A program made the translations under genes and the position numbers. The notes beneath the pieces were generated by a model, which worked only from the letters and a program-made list of their open reading frames with translations, was not told the origin of the DNA and searched no databases. DNA of 64,000 nucleotides. Source: Occallatibacter savannae. Lineage in GTDB: Bacteria; Acidobacteriota; Terriglobia; Terriglobales; Acidobacteriaceae. The stretch is from contig NZ_QFFY01000004.1 of the NCBI RefSeq assembly GCF_003131205.1, positions 62,001 through 126,000 of the forward strand, read 5' to 3'. Each line of letters starts with the position of its first letter. The stretch's first letter is position 1. Shown here piece by piece: positions 7,882 through 15,298 of this stretch.

Positions 7882-8739
7882 TCAGGCCGCGGCGACGCGC
7901 TTGATGAGGTCGGACTGTTCGGTGTCGTTTTCTGCGCCGATCGTGAAGGCGTCCAGCACGCCGGTGCCTAGAGCGAAGCGAATTGCTTCGTCCTGACGCT
8001 TGCGCATGGCGCCCTGTCCGAGAATTTTCATCCCAATAATGCCCTTTCCTTGCGAGCGCATCTGCTTGATAACGCTGATGACGGTTTGCGGGTCGGCGTC
8101 CATGTGCGCGCCGACGGGATTGAGGCGGACGAGATCGACGTCGACCCAGGGCGAGGCTGCCGCGGCGCGGAGCGCTTCGATGCTATGGCAGGAGACGCCG
8201 TGCGCCTTGATGATGCCCTTCTGCTTGGCTTCAGAAAAGACGTCCATCACGCCGCGATAGCGAGTGGTCCAGTCGCCTTCAGTGACGCAGTGCACGAGCA
8301 GGATGTCGATGTAGTCGGTCTTGAGCTCACGGCGGTAGCGGTCGATGTCGGCCTTGGCCTGCTTGGGGTCGCGTTCGTCGCACTTGGTCATCAAGACGAC
8401 CTTGTCACGCGGGAGCTTGGAGATGGCTTCGCCGACTTCAGGGTGCGAGCCGTAGGAGTCGGCGGTGTCGAACAGCGTGAGGCCGCGATCGTAGCCGGTG
8501 CGCAGGAGACGCGTGAGTCCGCCGGTGCGGGTCTGATTGGAGGAGCCTCCGAAACCGACGGTGCCGGTGCCCATGGCGAGACGGCTGGTGCGAATGCCGG
8601 TTTTGCCGAGGACGACGGTGTCGGTGGCCTCTGCGCGGTGTGGCGTGTCGATGACGAGCAGGTCGGCGATGGCGCGCGGCGTGAGACAGGATGCGCCGAG
8701 TCCGGCTGCGGCGGTGGAGAGGAATTTGCGGCGATTCAT
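7882..8739 (-). CDS. Tat-exported aldo/keto reductase
   Basis: A 285-residue protein with a twin-arginine signal (MNRRKFLSTAAAGLGASC) followed by an aldo/keto reductase barrel. The tetrad residues are visible: Asp and Tyr in FDTADSYGSH, Lys in VVLMTKCDER and His in DILLVHCV. NAD(P)H-dependent carbonyl reduction is the family activity, but the substrate is unknown. Acidobacterial genomes carry many such Tat-linked reductases. The start is supported by GGAGG five bases upstream. Confidence 0.85.
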   Translation of the reverse strand: MNRRKFLSTAAAGLGASCLTPRAIADLLVIDTPHRAEATDTVVLGKTGIRTSRLAMGTGTVGFGGSSNQTRTGGLTRLLRTGYDRGLTLFDTADSYGSHPEVGEAISKLPRDKVVLMTKCDERDPKQAKADIDRYRRELKTDYIDILLVHCVTEGDWTTRYRGVMDVFSEAKQKGIIKAHGVSCHSIEALRAAAASPWVDVDLVRLNPVGAHMDADPQTVISVIKQMRSQGKGIIGMKILGQGAMRKRQDEAIRFALGTGVLDAFTIGAENDTEQSDLIKRVAAA

Positions 8740-8765
8740 GCGACCTCCGGGGTTGGCGGTGACGT

Positions 8766-8802
8766 ATCCCAGGTCTCCAACAACGGGAGACCTAGGGCAG
8801 CC
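8766..8802. repeat. Palindromic repeat C, copy 3 (diverged)
   Basis: ATCCCA is followed by the inverted repeat AGGTCTCC/GGAGACCT and then AGGGCAGCC, matching the layout of the copies at 3592 and 29630. It lies just upstream of the aldo/keto reductase start. Confidence 0.5.
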
Positions 8803-8863
8803 AGGTGGGGAGATTCTACGCCGAAGCTGAGTGGCTGACTACGGATTGTGACGGAGAAAGGAA

Positions 8864-8889
8864 ATGCCCGGCGTAGGAGCGCCGGGCAT
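8864..8889 (-). terminator. Terminator after the two-module protein gene
   Basis: A perfect 10-bp stem, ATGCCCGGCG/CGCCGGGCAT, with a 6-base loop. On the minus strand it is followed by TTTCCTTTCT. It ends the 8931-9545 gene. Confidence 0.7.
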
Positions 8890-8930
8890 CGTTTCTTGTG
8901 TTCCTGTTTTCGATCGGAATTGAGCGGAAG

Positions 8931-9545
8931 CTATTGCCGGTCGTATCCGCCCATGAGGTGATTGATGCCGACCCGGTAGCCGCGACGGAACCCTTCGCGG
9001 TAGGCTTCGCGCTGCTCTGCGGGCAGGTGAGGGTGGCGGTACTCTTCACGATTGTCGACATCGGGGCGGCGGTGATTCTCGTAGTCCCGGCGCGCGCCTT
9101 CGATACCGTCGTGAAAGCCCTGACGGCGCAGGGCATCGAACTCATCGGGCACAGCGTCCCAGGGGCGCATGACTGGAGCCGGCGCCATGGGACCGCTCAT
9201 GAAGTGCGCGATGCCGCGCTCGTATCCGCGCCGGAAGGCTTCGCGGTAGGCGCGGCGCATGGGGGGAGGAACGTCGTCGGGATGCCGGTACTCATCGCGG
9301 TTTTCGACATTGGGCTGGCGGTGATTCTCAGCGTCACGGCGAGCTCCCTCAATGCCGTCGCGAAAGCCGCGGCGCTGGATGTCGTTCCATGCGTTGTCGG
9401 GGCGATTCCAATCATCGCGATCGCGATACTGTGAGGAGCCGGGAGCGAGAGGCGATGGCGATGCGGCGCGAAGGTGAGGAATAGAGAGCACTATGAGTGC
9501 GGCGCAGGCGCCAAGAGATGCGATGCGGAGCCAGTTGAGATTCAT
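8931..9545 (-). CDS. Secreted protein with two Gly/Arg/Tyr-rich modules
   Basis: A 204-residue protein with a signal peptide (ASLGACAALIVLSIPHLRAA) and two copies of a module of about 58 residues, near 58-116 and 142-198. The module reads GFRDGIEGARRD, a charged linker with EYRHP, then AYREAFRRGYERGIAHFM. The fixed GF..G...A..D, Y..P and YR..F..GY..G..H.M positions repeat almost exactly. I do not recognise the family. The downstream-transcribed neighbour on the same strand carries one such module, so the pair arose by duplication. Start ATG 9545 has GGAG upstream, and a strong terminator follows the gene. Confidence 0.75.
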   Translation of the reverse strand: MNLNWLRIASLGACAALIVLSIPHLRAASPSPLAPGSSQYRDRDDWNRPDNAWNDIQRRGFRDGIEGARRDAENHRQPNVENRDEYRHPDDVPPPMRRAYREAFRRGYERGIAHFMSGPMAPAPVMRPWDAVPDEFDALRRQGFHDGIEGARRDYENHRRPDVDNREEYRHPHLPAEQREAYREGFRRGYRVGINHLMGGYDRQ

Positions 9546-9695
9546 CGAGCAAATCTCCTTTTCAAATCGAGTTGGTGCTCCTGCGATCCGGAGAACTCAG
9601 CAGGAATGCTAAATCGCGGATGGTGAATGCGCCAGCGCAATGCGCTGCCACGGGCATCGATGTGGATTACTTCGGAGTTTTGCGGGAAGGCAAAA

Positions 9696-9724
9696 GAATG
9701 CCCGACCTGTGCGGCCGGGCATTC
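9696..9724 (-). terminator. Terminator after the single-module protein gene
   Basis: A 9-bp stem, GAATGCCCG/CGGGCATTC, with an 11-base loop, followed on the minus strand by TTTTGCC. It separates the two paralogous genes into their own transcripts. Confidence 0.7.
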
Positions 9725-9746
9725 GGGTTTGCATCAGGATGGAGTG

Positions 9747-10175
9747 TTAGAAGTGTGGCTGATCGTCGTCGCGGCGGCGGTCGTCACGGTCACGGTCGCG
9801 ATCGCGGTCTCCACCGTTGCGCATGTGATCCATGGCGCGGCGGTAGCCTTCCTTAAATCCTTCGCGGAAGTCGCGCTTGGCTTCGTCGCCGCGGACAGGA
9901 GGATGCTTGTACATCTGGTGGTCGTCGGCGTCAGCACGACGGCGGTCCATGTAGTCGTGGCGGGCAGCTTCCATACCTTCATGGAAGCCCTGGCGCTGGG
10001 CGTCACGATAGTCGTCGGGGTAGCGTTGCCAGTCGCCGCGATCCTGGTCCTGATACTGAGGCTGGCTGTACTGCGGGTTGGCGGGGTACTGTTCCTGAGC
10101 GGCGGCCTTGATGGTGAGTGGGGCGGCCATACAGAGAGCAAGAGCGGGGACTGAGAACCACTTTATGTTTTTCAT
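9747..10175 (-). CDS. Secreted single-module paralogue of the adjacent protein
   Basis: About 142 residues: a signal peptide (WFSVPALALCMAAPLTIKAAA), a Gln/Tyr/Asp-rich linker, and one module reading GFHEGMEAARHD, MYKHP and FREGFKEGYRRAMDHM. The tail is a run of alternating Asp and Arg. It shares the module with the 8931-9545 product. Start 10175 has GGAGG about eight bases upstream; the open frame extends to 10292. Function unknown. The mixed-charge composition suggests a disordered or ion-binding envelope protein. Confidence 0.72.
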   Translation of the reverse strand: MKNIKWFSVPALALCMAAPLTIKAAAQEQYPANPQYSQPQYQDQDRGDWQRYPDDYRDAQRQGFHEGMEAARHDYMDRRRADADDHQMYKHPPVRGDEAKRDFREGFKEGYRRAMDHMRNGGDRDRDRDRDDRRRDDDQPHF

Positions 10176-10481
10176 AAGATAAGGAACCTCCACGGGAGCG
10201 AGCTCCACGTATAACGCATTCAGATGGGGAGGGAGAGGTCTCCAGTTGCCCTCGATGGGTTGCCTGGTGTGGAAAGAAACACGCACCTGCAAATTTGCCG
10301 AAACACTTCGTTTGCGATGACCGCCGAATCTAAACCCAGGTCCCCAAGTGCGGGGGATCCTTCGGCTCTGCTCAGGACAGGCTCGGGGGCACCCAATGCA
10401 GATTGGAAAACGAAGGTCAGGTTACTGGCGGGAGTCGTCGTGAGGCGCTGCTGGGATTCAGTGCGGTGGGTCTGGCCTAAG
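10176..10481. other. Intergenic region with repeat B copy
   Basis: Divergent spacer between the single-module gene (minus) and the exported hypothetical protein (plus). It contains the repeat B copy at 10339-10394. I see no further gene in it. Confidence 0.6.
10339..10394. repeat. Repeat B, copy 2
   Basis: GGTCCCC, GCGGGGGATCCTTCGGCT, GCTCAGGACAGGCT and GGGGGCACCC occur in order, matching the copy inside tsaD (3517-3571) block for block, with small differences. Confidence 0.75.
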
Positions 10482-11075
10482 ATGAGCTTAAGCCTCATGA
10501 ACAGGGTCGAGAGATGGGCGGGTCTTGGGCTCGTTGCAGTGCTTTGCGCTGGAGCGATGACGTGGACTGCGCCGTTCTGTGCTGCGCAATCGAAGCCGGC
10601 GCACAAGAAGGCTGTGCCGGTGAAGGAACCCACGGCCGAGGAGTTGTTCGCCTATCTGCGCGGGGCGCTGCTGCAGTACAGCGCTGATGATGGGGTGAAC
10701 GACAACCTTGAGGTGTCGATCGATCCCACGAAGACGGTGCTGACGATCAAGCAGCCGGATGGTCACTGCGATATTTTCCTGAATGCTCTCGACGCGAATA
10801 CGGTTGCGTGGGACGTGTACGACGCGACCGACTCGATGCAGACCCGCGCGCCACTGGCACGTCTGAATGTGGTGTCGGTCGCGGGGAAGAAGGCGCGGAC
10901 GTGCTACGACGTGGAGAACAACATCGATCCTGCGCCGTCGGCGACGCGCGCGCGAATTCTTTTCTCATGGGAGAAGATTCCGGAGGGGTCGGGATTTCAG
11001 ACGAAGTTCACGAAGGCGTTCAAGAAGCTGATCACGCAGAGCGGGGGCGGGGCGGAAGTGAGTTTGTTCAAGTAG
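10482..11075 (+). CDS. Exported hypothetical protein
   Basis: About 197 residues with a signal peptide (LGLVAVLCAGAMTWTAPFCAA) and a small mature domain. The mature part starts with a basic linker (KPAHKKAVPVKEP), then TAEELFAYLRGALLQYSADD, and ends SGGGAEVSLFK. No family is recognised. The frame is open from 10224, but that part overlaps repeat B and looks non-coding. ATG 10482 and ATG 10497 are both possible starts, and neither has a strong ribosome-binding site. Confidence 0.6.
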   Translation: MSLSLMNRVERWAGLGLVAVLCAGAMTWTAPFCAAQSKPAHKKAVPVKEPTAEELFAYLRGALLQYSADDGVNDNLEVSIDPTKTVLTIKQPDGHCDIFLNALDANTVAWDVYDATDSMQTRAPLARLNVVSVAGKKARTCYDVENNIDPAPSATRARILFSWEKIPEGSGFQTKFTKAFKKLITQSGGGAEVSLFK

Positions 11076-11182
11076 CTACGGCGTCGCCCATCCGATGTTT
11101 GCAATTGACACCGCTGAAACCATTCATTAGGCTGGACCGACCAAATCGACCCACAATTTAGAACCGAAGCGAGTCATCGTTG

Positions 11183-11590
11183 ATGAAGAAGCTGATTGTT
11201 CGATTCGTTGTCGCCGCGCTGTGTCTCGCCTTCCTGACTCATGCGACGAAAGCAGATGCACAGATCCCCGTCAGCGGAAAACAGGCTGCGGGAATATTCG
11301 GTGTCCTGATCGGCGTGGGTGTTGGCATCGGAGTTGGGGTGTACTTCCTTGTGCGCGCGCCGCACAACGTTACCGGGTGTGCGTCAGAAGAGGGCGGCGG
11401 ACTTCAGCTCACGGATGAGCAGGGAACCAAACATTACGTGCTGCAAGGCGAAACCGCGGCAATCAAGCCGGGTGAGCGCGTGCGCATTTCGGGCAAGCCG
11501 GGCAAGGGTGCGAATAAGCAGAGGACTTTCGCTGTGAAGAAAGTGACGAAGGACTACGGGGCATGCAGTGTGAGCGGTGCAGCGCGCTGA
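11183..11590 (+). CDS. Exported hypothetical protein with Gly-rich helix
   Basis: About 135 residues. A signal peptide (MKKLIVRFVVAALCLAFL) is followed by a second hydrophobic, glycine-zipper-like helix (GIFGVLIGVGVGIGVGVYFL) and a small basic domain (KPGERVRISGKPGKGANK). The layout suggests an envelope protein anchored by the second helix. Family not recognised. A strong terminator follows. Confidence 0.62.
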   Translation: MKKLIVRFVVAALCLAFLTHATKADAQIPVSGKQAAGIFGVLIGVGVGIGVGVYFLVRAPHNVTGCASEEGGGLQLTDEQGTKHYVLQGETAAIKPGERVRISGKPGKGANKQRTFAVKKVTKDYGACSVSGAAR

Positions 11591-11648
11591 CGAGCTGCGA
11601 GGGAACTTTAGCCCGCAGTGCGGAAGCTCATCCGAGATGTTGCTGACC

Positions 11649-11676
11649 AGCCTGTCTTTCTTGTGAAAGACAGGCT
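11649..11676 (+). terminator. Terminator after exported hypothetical protein
   Basis: An 11-bp stem, AGCCTGTCTTT/AAAGACAGGCT, with a 6-base loop, followed by TTAT on the plus strand. It lies 58 bp after the stop codon of the 11183-11590 gene. Confidence 0.65.
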
Positions 11677-11874
11677 TTATGGTCTGGGAGCGCAAGAGAG
11701 ACAACTGCGGGTTTCTCCGCTTCGACCTTCCCTGCGCGAAGGGCTTCGATCGAACTGACACTCTTCTTTCTTTGCGTGGGAATCGGAGTTATCGACAGGT
11801 GTGATCGGGATGGAGTTGTGTAGATACACGACCGCCTCCCGGGTTGGATCGGGAGGCGGAGCGGTCACGAAAAA

Positions 11875-11922
11875 CAGTTGCCAGTTCCCAGTAGCCAGTA
11901 ACCAGAAGCTGAAAGCCAGAGG
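11875..11922. repeat. Degenerate heptamer array near rplI
   Basis: Successive 7-mers CCAGTTC, CCAGTAG, CCAGTAA, CCAGAAG and CCAGAGG keep a period of seven. Same style as the arrays at 13565, 15104-15298, 18873, 38659 and 47831. Confidence 0.65.
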
Positions 11923-11928
11923 CTGAGC

Positions 11929-12414
11929 TTAGTCGGCGACGGCGGCGGCTGGTTCAGCGGCTTCCTGGGCGGCATCGGCGACGACGTGCACGCCGACGTG
12001 GGCGGTGACTTCGCGATGCAGCTTGACGGAGACGGTGAAGTTGCCGAGGCTCTTGATCGGCTCGGAGAGCTGAATCTTGCGGCGATCGATGTCGAAGCCC
12101 TTGGCGGCGAGTTCAGCAGCGATGTCGGCGGTGGTGACGGAGCCGAAAAGCTGGCCGTTTTCGCCGGACTTGCGGGTGAAGTTGAGGGTGAGGGGCTCGA
12201 GCTTGGCAACGAGGGCCTGCGCCTGAACCTTTTCTTCGGCGGAGCGGCGGGCGGCAGCGGCCTTCATCTGTTCAATGACAGCCTTGTTTGCCAGTGTTGC
12301 CTGCAGGGCCAGCTTGCGGGGAAGAAGGAAATTGCGTCCGTAGCCGTCGGCAACTTTCACCACGTCGCCGCGGTGGCCGAGATTGGCTACGTCTTCTTTC
12401 AGGATGACTTCCAT
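11929..12414 (-). CDS. rplI: 50S ribosomal protein L9
   Basis: A 161-residue ribosomal protein. The N-terminal L9 domain shows MEVILKEDVANLGHRGDVVK and NFLLPRKLA, followed by the long connecting helix and a C-terminal domain (SGENGQLFGSVTTADIA). The Ala-rich tail of about a dozen residues is extra. It is the last gene of the rpsF-rpsR-rplI cluster. Start supported by GGAGAG. Confidence 0.96.
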   Translation of the reverse strand: MEVILKEDVANLGHRGDVVKVADGYGRNFLLPRKLALQATLANKAVIEQMKAAAARRSAEEKVQAQALVAKLEPLTLNFTRKSGENGQLFGSVTTADIAAELAAKGFDIDRRKIQLSEPIKSLGNFTVSVKLHREVTAHVGVHVVADAAQEAAEPAAAVAD

Positions 12415-12610
12415 GTGAAACTCTCCAAAATCACGGGCAGCTGAACGATAGGCCGTCCGTCCGTTGTGTTAGACACAGGCGTACATCTTTCAGTTGCGCC
12501 GCGGCAGATTCTATCGCGAATCGAGTGCGGCCGTCGCCTGCCAGATTGTTAGAGCGCTACAACTAAGGCGTCATTTTAGTAACGGGGACGCCGAAGCCGG
12601 AGCGGGCTAT

Positions 12611-12976
12611 TTAGTGCCGGGTCGCGAAGGGCAGCAAGGCGATGTTGCGAGCCTGCTTGATGGCGCGGGTCAGACGACGCTGGTGCGTGGTGCAGACGCC
12701 GGTGAGACGGCGGGGTACGATCTTGCCGCGCTCGGCCACAAAGCCTTGCAACAGACGGACATCCCGGTAGGGGATGGCATCGATCTTCTCGGTGCAGAAC
12801 TTGCAGACCTTTTTGCGGCGGAAAAACTTGCCGCGTCCGCCGGGACCGCCGGGGCCACCGGGGCGGGGTCCGCGAGGTCCGCCGGGACCGCCTGCCGGGC
12901 GATCGGATGGGGGACCGCTATGAGCGGCTGGGGCGGCTGGCGCCTCGGGTGCTTTTACCTGGTTCTCATCAGACAT
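12611..12976 (-). CDS. rpsR: 30S ribosomal protein S18 (zinc-type, long N-terminus)
   Basis: The S18 core begins near residue 50 ([11 protein letters not shown]) and ends [11 protein letters not shown]. The CKFC pair plus CTTH form the cysteine-containing (C+) zinc-binding version. The core is about 72 residues, but the protein has 121, because about 48 N-terminal residues rich in Pro, Gly and Ala ([19 protein letters not shown]) precede it. Such tails occur in related phyla and are probably disordered. Start supported by AGAGGA. Confidence 0.95.
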   Translation of the reverse strand: MSDENQVKAPEAPAAPAAHSGPPSDRPAGGPGGPRGPRPGGPGGPGGRGKFFRRKKVCKFCTEKIDAIPYRDVRLLQGFVAERGKIVPRRLTGVCTTHQRRLTRAIKQARNIALLPFATRH

Positions 12977-13017
12977 GTTGTTTCCTCTTCAGTTCTGTCG
13001 GGCTTATCGGCCAACAG

Positions 13018-13072
13018 GGGCTAAAGCCCAGTTGAATTCTTGCCAAGCTTGCGGCACGCTGAAGCCGTGCCC
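13018..13072. repeat. Palindromic repeat A, copy 2
   Basis: GGGCT-aa-AGCCC (13018-13029) and GGCACG/CGTGCC around CTGAAG (13053-13071) lie in the rpsR-rpsF spacer. The two-palindrome layout and spacing match the copy inside cca. Confidence 0.7.
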
Positions 13073-13095
13073 TTTCAAGACATCGCGAGGATCGA

Positions 13096-13533
13096 TTAGG
13101 CGCTGGCGGGGGCGGCTTCCGCAGCGGCCGGTTCGGGGGCGGGCGGATGGGCAACCGGGGCGGCCGGAGCAGCGGCAGGCGCTTCGGCGCTTACCTTGCG
13201 ACGGGTGCCGCGGATGGCCTTGATCTTGGCCAGACGCTTCTCTTCTTCGTCCATGCGCACGGTGATGAATTTGATCACCGGCTCAGAGACGCGGAGACGG
13301 CGCTCCAGCTCGAGAACCACGGCGCCACCGGCCTCAATGGTCATCAAGATGTAATTGCCGTCGTTAAATTTGCGGACAAGGTAGGCCAGCTTGCGGCGGC
13401 CCATCTTCTCGACGTTCTTCACCACGCCGCCGCCATTGGTGACGCTGGTAGTGAAGCCGGCGATCAGCTTGTCGACGTCTTCGTCGACCGCATCGGGCCG
13501 AACGATGAACATTACCTCATATAAGCGAGACAT
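13096..13533 (-). CDS. rpsF: 30S ribosomal protein S6
   Basis: A 145-residue S6. It starts MSRLYEVMFIVRPDAVDEDV and shows the S18-contact region GRRKLAYLVRKFNDGNYILM. The C-terminus carries an Ala/Pro-rich tail of about 35 residues beyond the family core. It lies upstream of rpsR; S6 and S18 bind each other in the 30S platform. Start supported by AAGGAA. Confidence 0.96.
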   Translation of the reverse strand: MSRLYEVMFIVRPDAVDEDVDKLIAGFTTSVTNGGGVVKNVEKMGRRKLAYLVRKFNDGNYILMTIEAGGAVVLELERRLRVSEPVIKFITVRMDEEEKRLAKIKAIRGTRRKVSAEAPAAAPAAPVAHPPAPEPAAAEAAPASA

Positions 13534-13564
13534 CCGTGTTTCCTTTCGCCGCGTAAACGGCAGG

Positions 13565-13601
13565 GGTCAGTTGTCAGTGATCAGTGATCAGTGGTCAGAA
13601 C
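13565..13601. repeat. Degenerate heptamer array, left arm
   Basis: 7-mers GTCAGTT, GTCAGTG, ATCAGTG, ATCAGTG and GTCAGAA occur in strict period seven. It is largely the reverse complement of the array at 13702-13738, so the two could pair. Confidence 0.65.
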
Positions 13602-13701
13602 TCGCGATCCACTGTTCACCATCTGCTGTTGGGCGGCCGGGCAGTTTCACTCGCGGCAGTCCGTACACTTGCTTCCGCAACGATGATCGGGAGCTGTTTA
13701 C

Positions 13702-13738
13702 CCCTGACCACTGAACACTGATCTCTGATCACTGCTCT
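13702..13738. repeat. Degenerate heptamer array, right arm
   Basis: CTGACCACTGAACACTGATC and following bases, read on the minus strand, repeat the CAGTG/ATCAGTG units of 13565-13601. It adjoins the stop codon of pth. Confidence 0.6.
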
Positions 13739-14352
13739 TTGCGGTTAAACTCGTTCATCGCAGGGCCGGGACCGTCCTGGATGATGCGCCTGGTGGCGGT
13801 TGCCACCTTGTCGAGCACCTCATCCAGTTTGGCCAGATCCCCTTTGCGCATCGGCGAGAGCAGATAATCTCTGCCGGGTCGTTTGCCGCCAGCCTCTTTG
13901 GCTTCCGGCGGCAGGTCGAGCCCAACTCCTATGCGCAACCGCAGCCACTCCTGGCTGCCGAGAGCGCTGGTTACGCTGCGGGCTCCGTTGTGTCCCGCGG
14001 GCGAACCCCGCTCCCTGATCTTGAATGTCCCCAGCACCAGGTCCAACTCGTCGTAAATCACGAGAAGGTCTCGTGCCGGGTCTACTTCGAACTCGCGAAT
14101 CAGAGCGGCAACGGAAACACCGCTTAGATTCATAAATGTCTCCGGCTTGGCCAGGATCGTTTCGCGTCCTGCCAGACGGCAGGTTGCGGTAACGGCCCGG
14201 CATCGCCGATTTTGCACCACAACGCCCTCTTGTTCGGCGATGCGGTCAATTGCCATGAACCCCGCGTTGTGCGGTGTCCGGAGGTACTCGAGTCCGGGAT
14301 TGCCGAGCCCCACAACCAGAAAAGGCCCGCGCTTGTTTTCGTTCTCGAGCAC
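13729..14352 (-). CDS. pth: Peptidyl-tRNA hydrolase
   Basis: A 207-residue enzyme that frees tRNA from prematurely released peptidyl-tRNA. Catalytic motifs are intact: GLGNPGLEYLRTPHNAGF (Asn and His), KPETFMNLSG, the Asp in YDELDLVLG and GHNGARSV. Start is GTG 14352 with AGGA upstream, 12 bp after rplY. It is co-transcribed in the rplY-pth pair common in bacteria. Confidence 0.95.
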   Translation of the reverse strand: MLENENKRGPFLVVGLGNPGLEYLRTPHNAGFMAIDRIAEQEGVVVQNRRCRAVTATCRLAGRETILAKPETFMNLSGVSVAALIREFEVDPARDLLVIYDELDLVLGTFKIRERGSPAGHNGARSVTSALGSQEWLRLRIGVGLDLPPEAKEAGGKRPGRDYLLSPMRKGDLAKLDEVLDKVATATRRIIQDGPGPAMNEFNRKEQ

Positions 14353-14364
14353 CTTGTCCTGTTC

Positions 14365-15057
14365 CTACTTCTTGGCCGGTGCAGCGGCTTCTGCTGCGGG
14401 TTCGGCCTTGCCCTTCTTGGCCACTTCGGGTTCGGCAGGCGCGCCGCCGGCTTCTCCGGCTGCTGCTGCTTCGCCCTCGGCGGGAGCTGCAACTTCTTCC
14501 TTAATGCTGACCACGTGAGCCACGGTCGCGTCCTCATTATCGAGGTACTTGATCTTGTCGCTGTGCGGCAGATCGCTGACGCGGAGCACACCGTGCAGGC
14601 CGAGGCCGGTTACGTCGACATCGATGTGGTTCGGGATGTCGGCGGGGAGGCACTCGATTTCGACTTCACGCAGAACCTGATCGAGGATGCCACCTTCAGT
14701 CTTGACGCCGACCGGAGTACCGATGAGCTTGACGCGAACGCTGACCTGGAGGAGCTTGTCGAGCGCGATGCGCTTCATGTCGATGTGGATGAGGCGGTCC
14801 TTGATGGGCTCGCGCTGCCACTCGACGATCATGGCCTTGGCGGAGGGAACGCCGGCGACTTCGACATCGAAAATGGTGTTGTGGCCGGTCTCGGAGAAGA
14901 GGATCCGCGTGATCTGCTTGGGATCGACTTCAACAGCGATGGCATCTGCGCCCGCTCCATAAAGGACGGCAGGAATCTTTCCGGCGGCACGCACGCGGCG
15001 CGCGGCATTCTTGTTGAACTTGCCCTCACGGGGCTTAGCTACGACAACTTCAGGCAT
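14365..15057 (-). CDS. rplY: 50S ribosomal protein L25/general stress protein Ctc
   Basis: About 230 residues: the long Ctc form with an N-terminal 5S rRNA-binding L25 domain (GKIPAVLYGAGADA, HNTIFDVEVAG) and a C-terminal TL5-like beta domain (RVKLIGTPVGVKTEGGILDQ). An acidic Ala/Glu tail ends in EAAAPAKK. A second ATG at 15063 lies two codons upstream; 15057 has the better spacing to AGAGAG. Confidence 0.95.
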   Translation of the reverse strand: MPEVVVAKPREGKFNKNAARRVRAAGKIPAVLYGAGADAIAVEVDPKQITRILFSETGHNTIFDVEVAGVPSAKAMIVEWQREPIKDRLIHIDMKRIALDKLLQVSVRVKLIGTPVGVKTEGGILDQVLREVEIECLPADIPNHIDVDVTGLGLHGVLRVSDLPHSDKIKYLDNEDATVAHVVSIKEEVAAPAEGEAAAAGEAGGAPAEPEVAKKGKAEPAAEAAAPAKK

Positions 15058-15103
15058 GTGCATCTCTCTTTTCTGTATTCGGGCACGGGGGAGACAGCTT
15101 TTA

Positions 15104-15298
15104 GCTGTCAGCTCTCAGCTTTCAGATCGGTATCGAAGAACTGGCTGAGTTGCTCCGCTCCCTTTGTGAAAAGCCAGTTGTCAGTTACCAGTCATCAGTT
15201 CTCAGTTGAGAACTCGATATCGAAACTGACTTCCAACTCCGGTTGATGTTGAGTCGCCCTGAAAACTGACGACTGAAAACTGGTGACTGGAGACTAGC
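15104..15298. repeat. Three degenerate heptamer arrays upstream of rplY
   Basis: Arrays at 15104-15127 (TCAGCTC/TCAGCTT), 15173-15209 (CAGTTAC/CAGTCAT/CAGTTCT) and 15259-15298 (reverse sense, CTGAAAA/CTGACGA/CTGGTGA) fill the spacer between prs and rplY. Confidence 0.6.

Larger units (their letters stand above)
11591..11928. other. Intergenic region: terminator, hairpin, heptamers
   Basis: Convergent spacer before rplI. It holds a terminator at 11649-11676, a GC-rich hairpin (CGCCTCCCG/CGGGAGGCG, 11833-11858) and a degenerate heptamer array at 11875-11922. No gene is seen. Confidence 0.6.
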
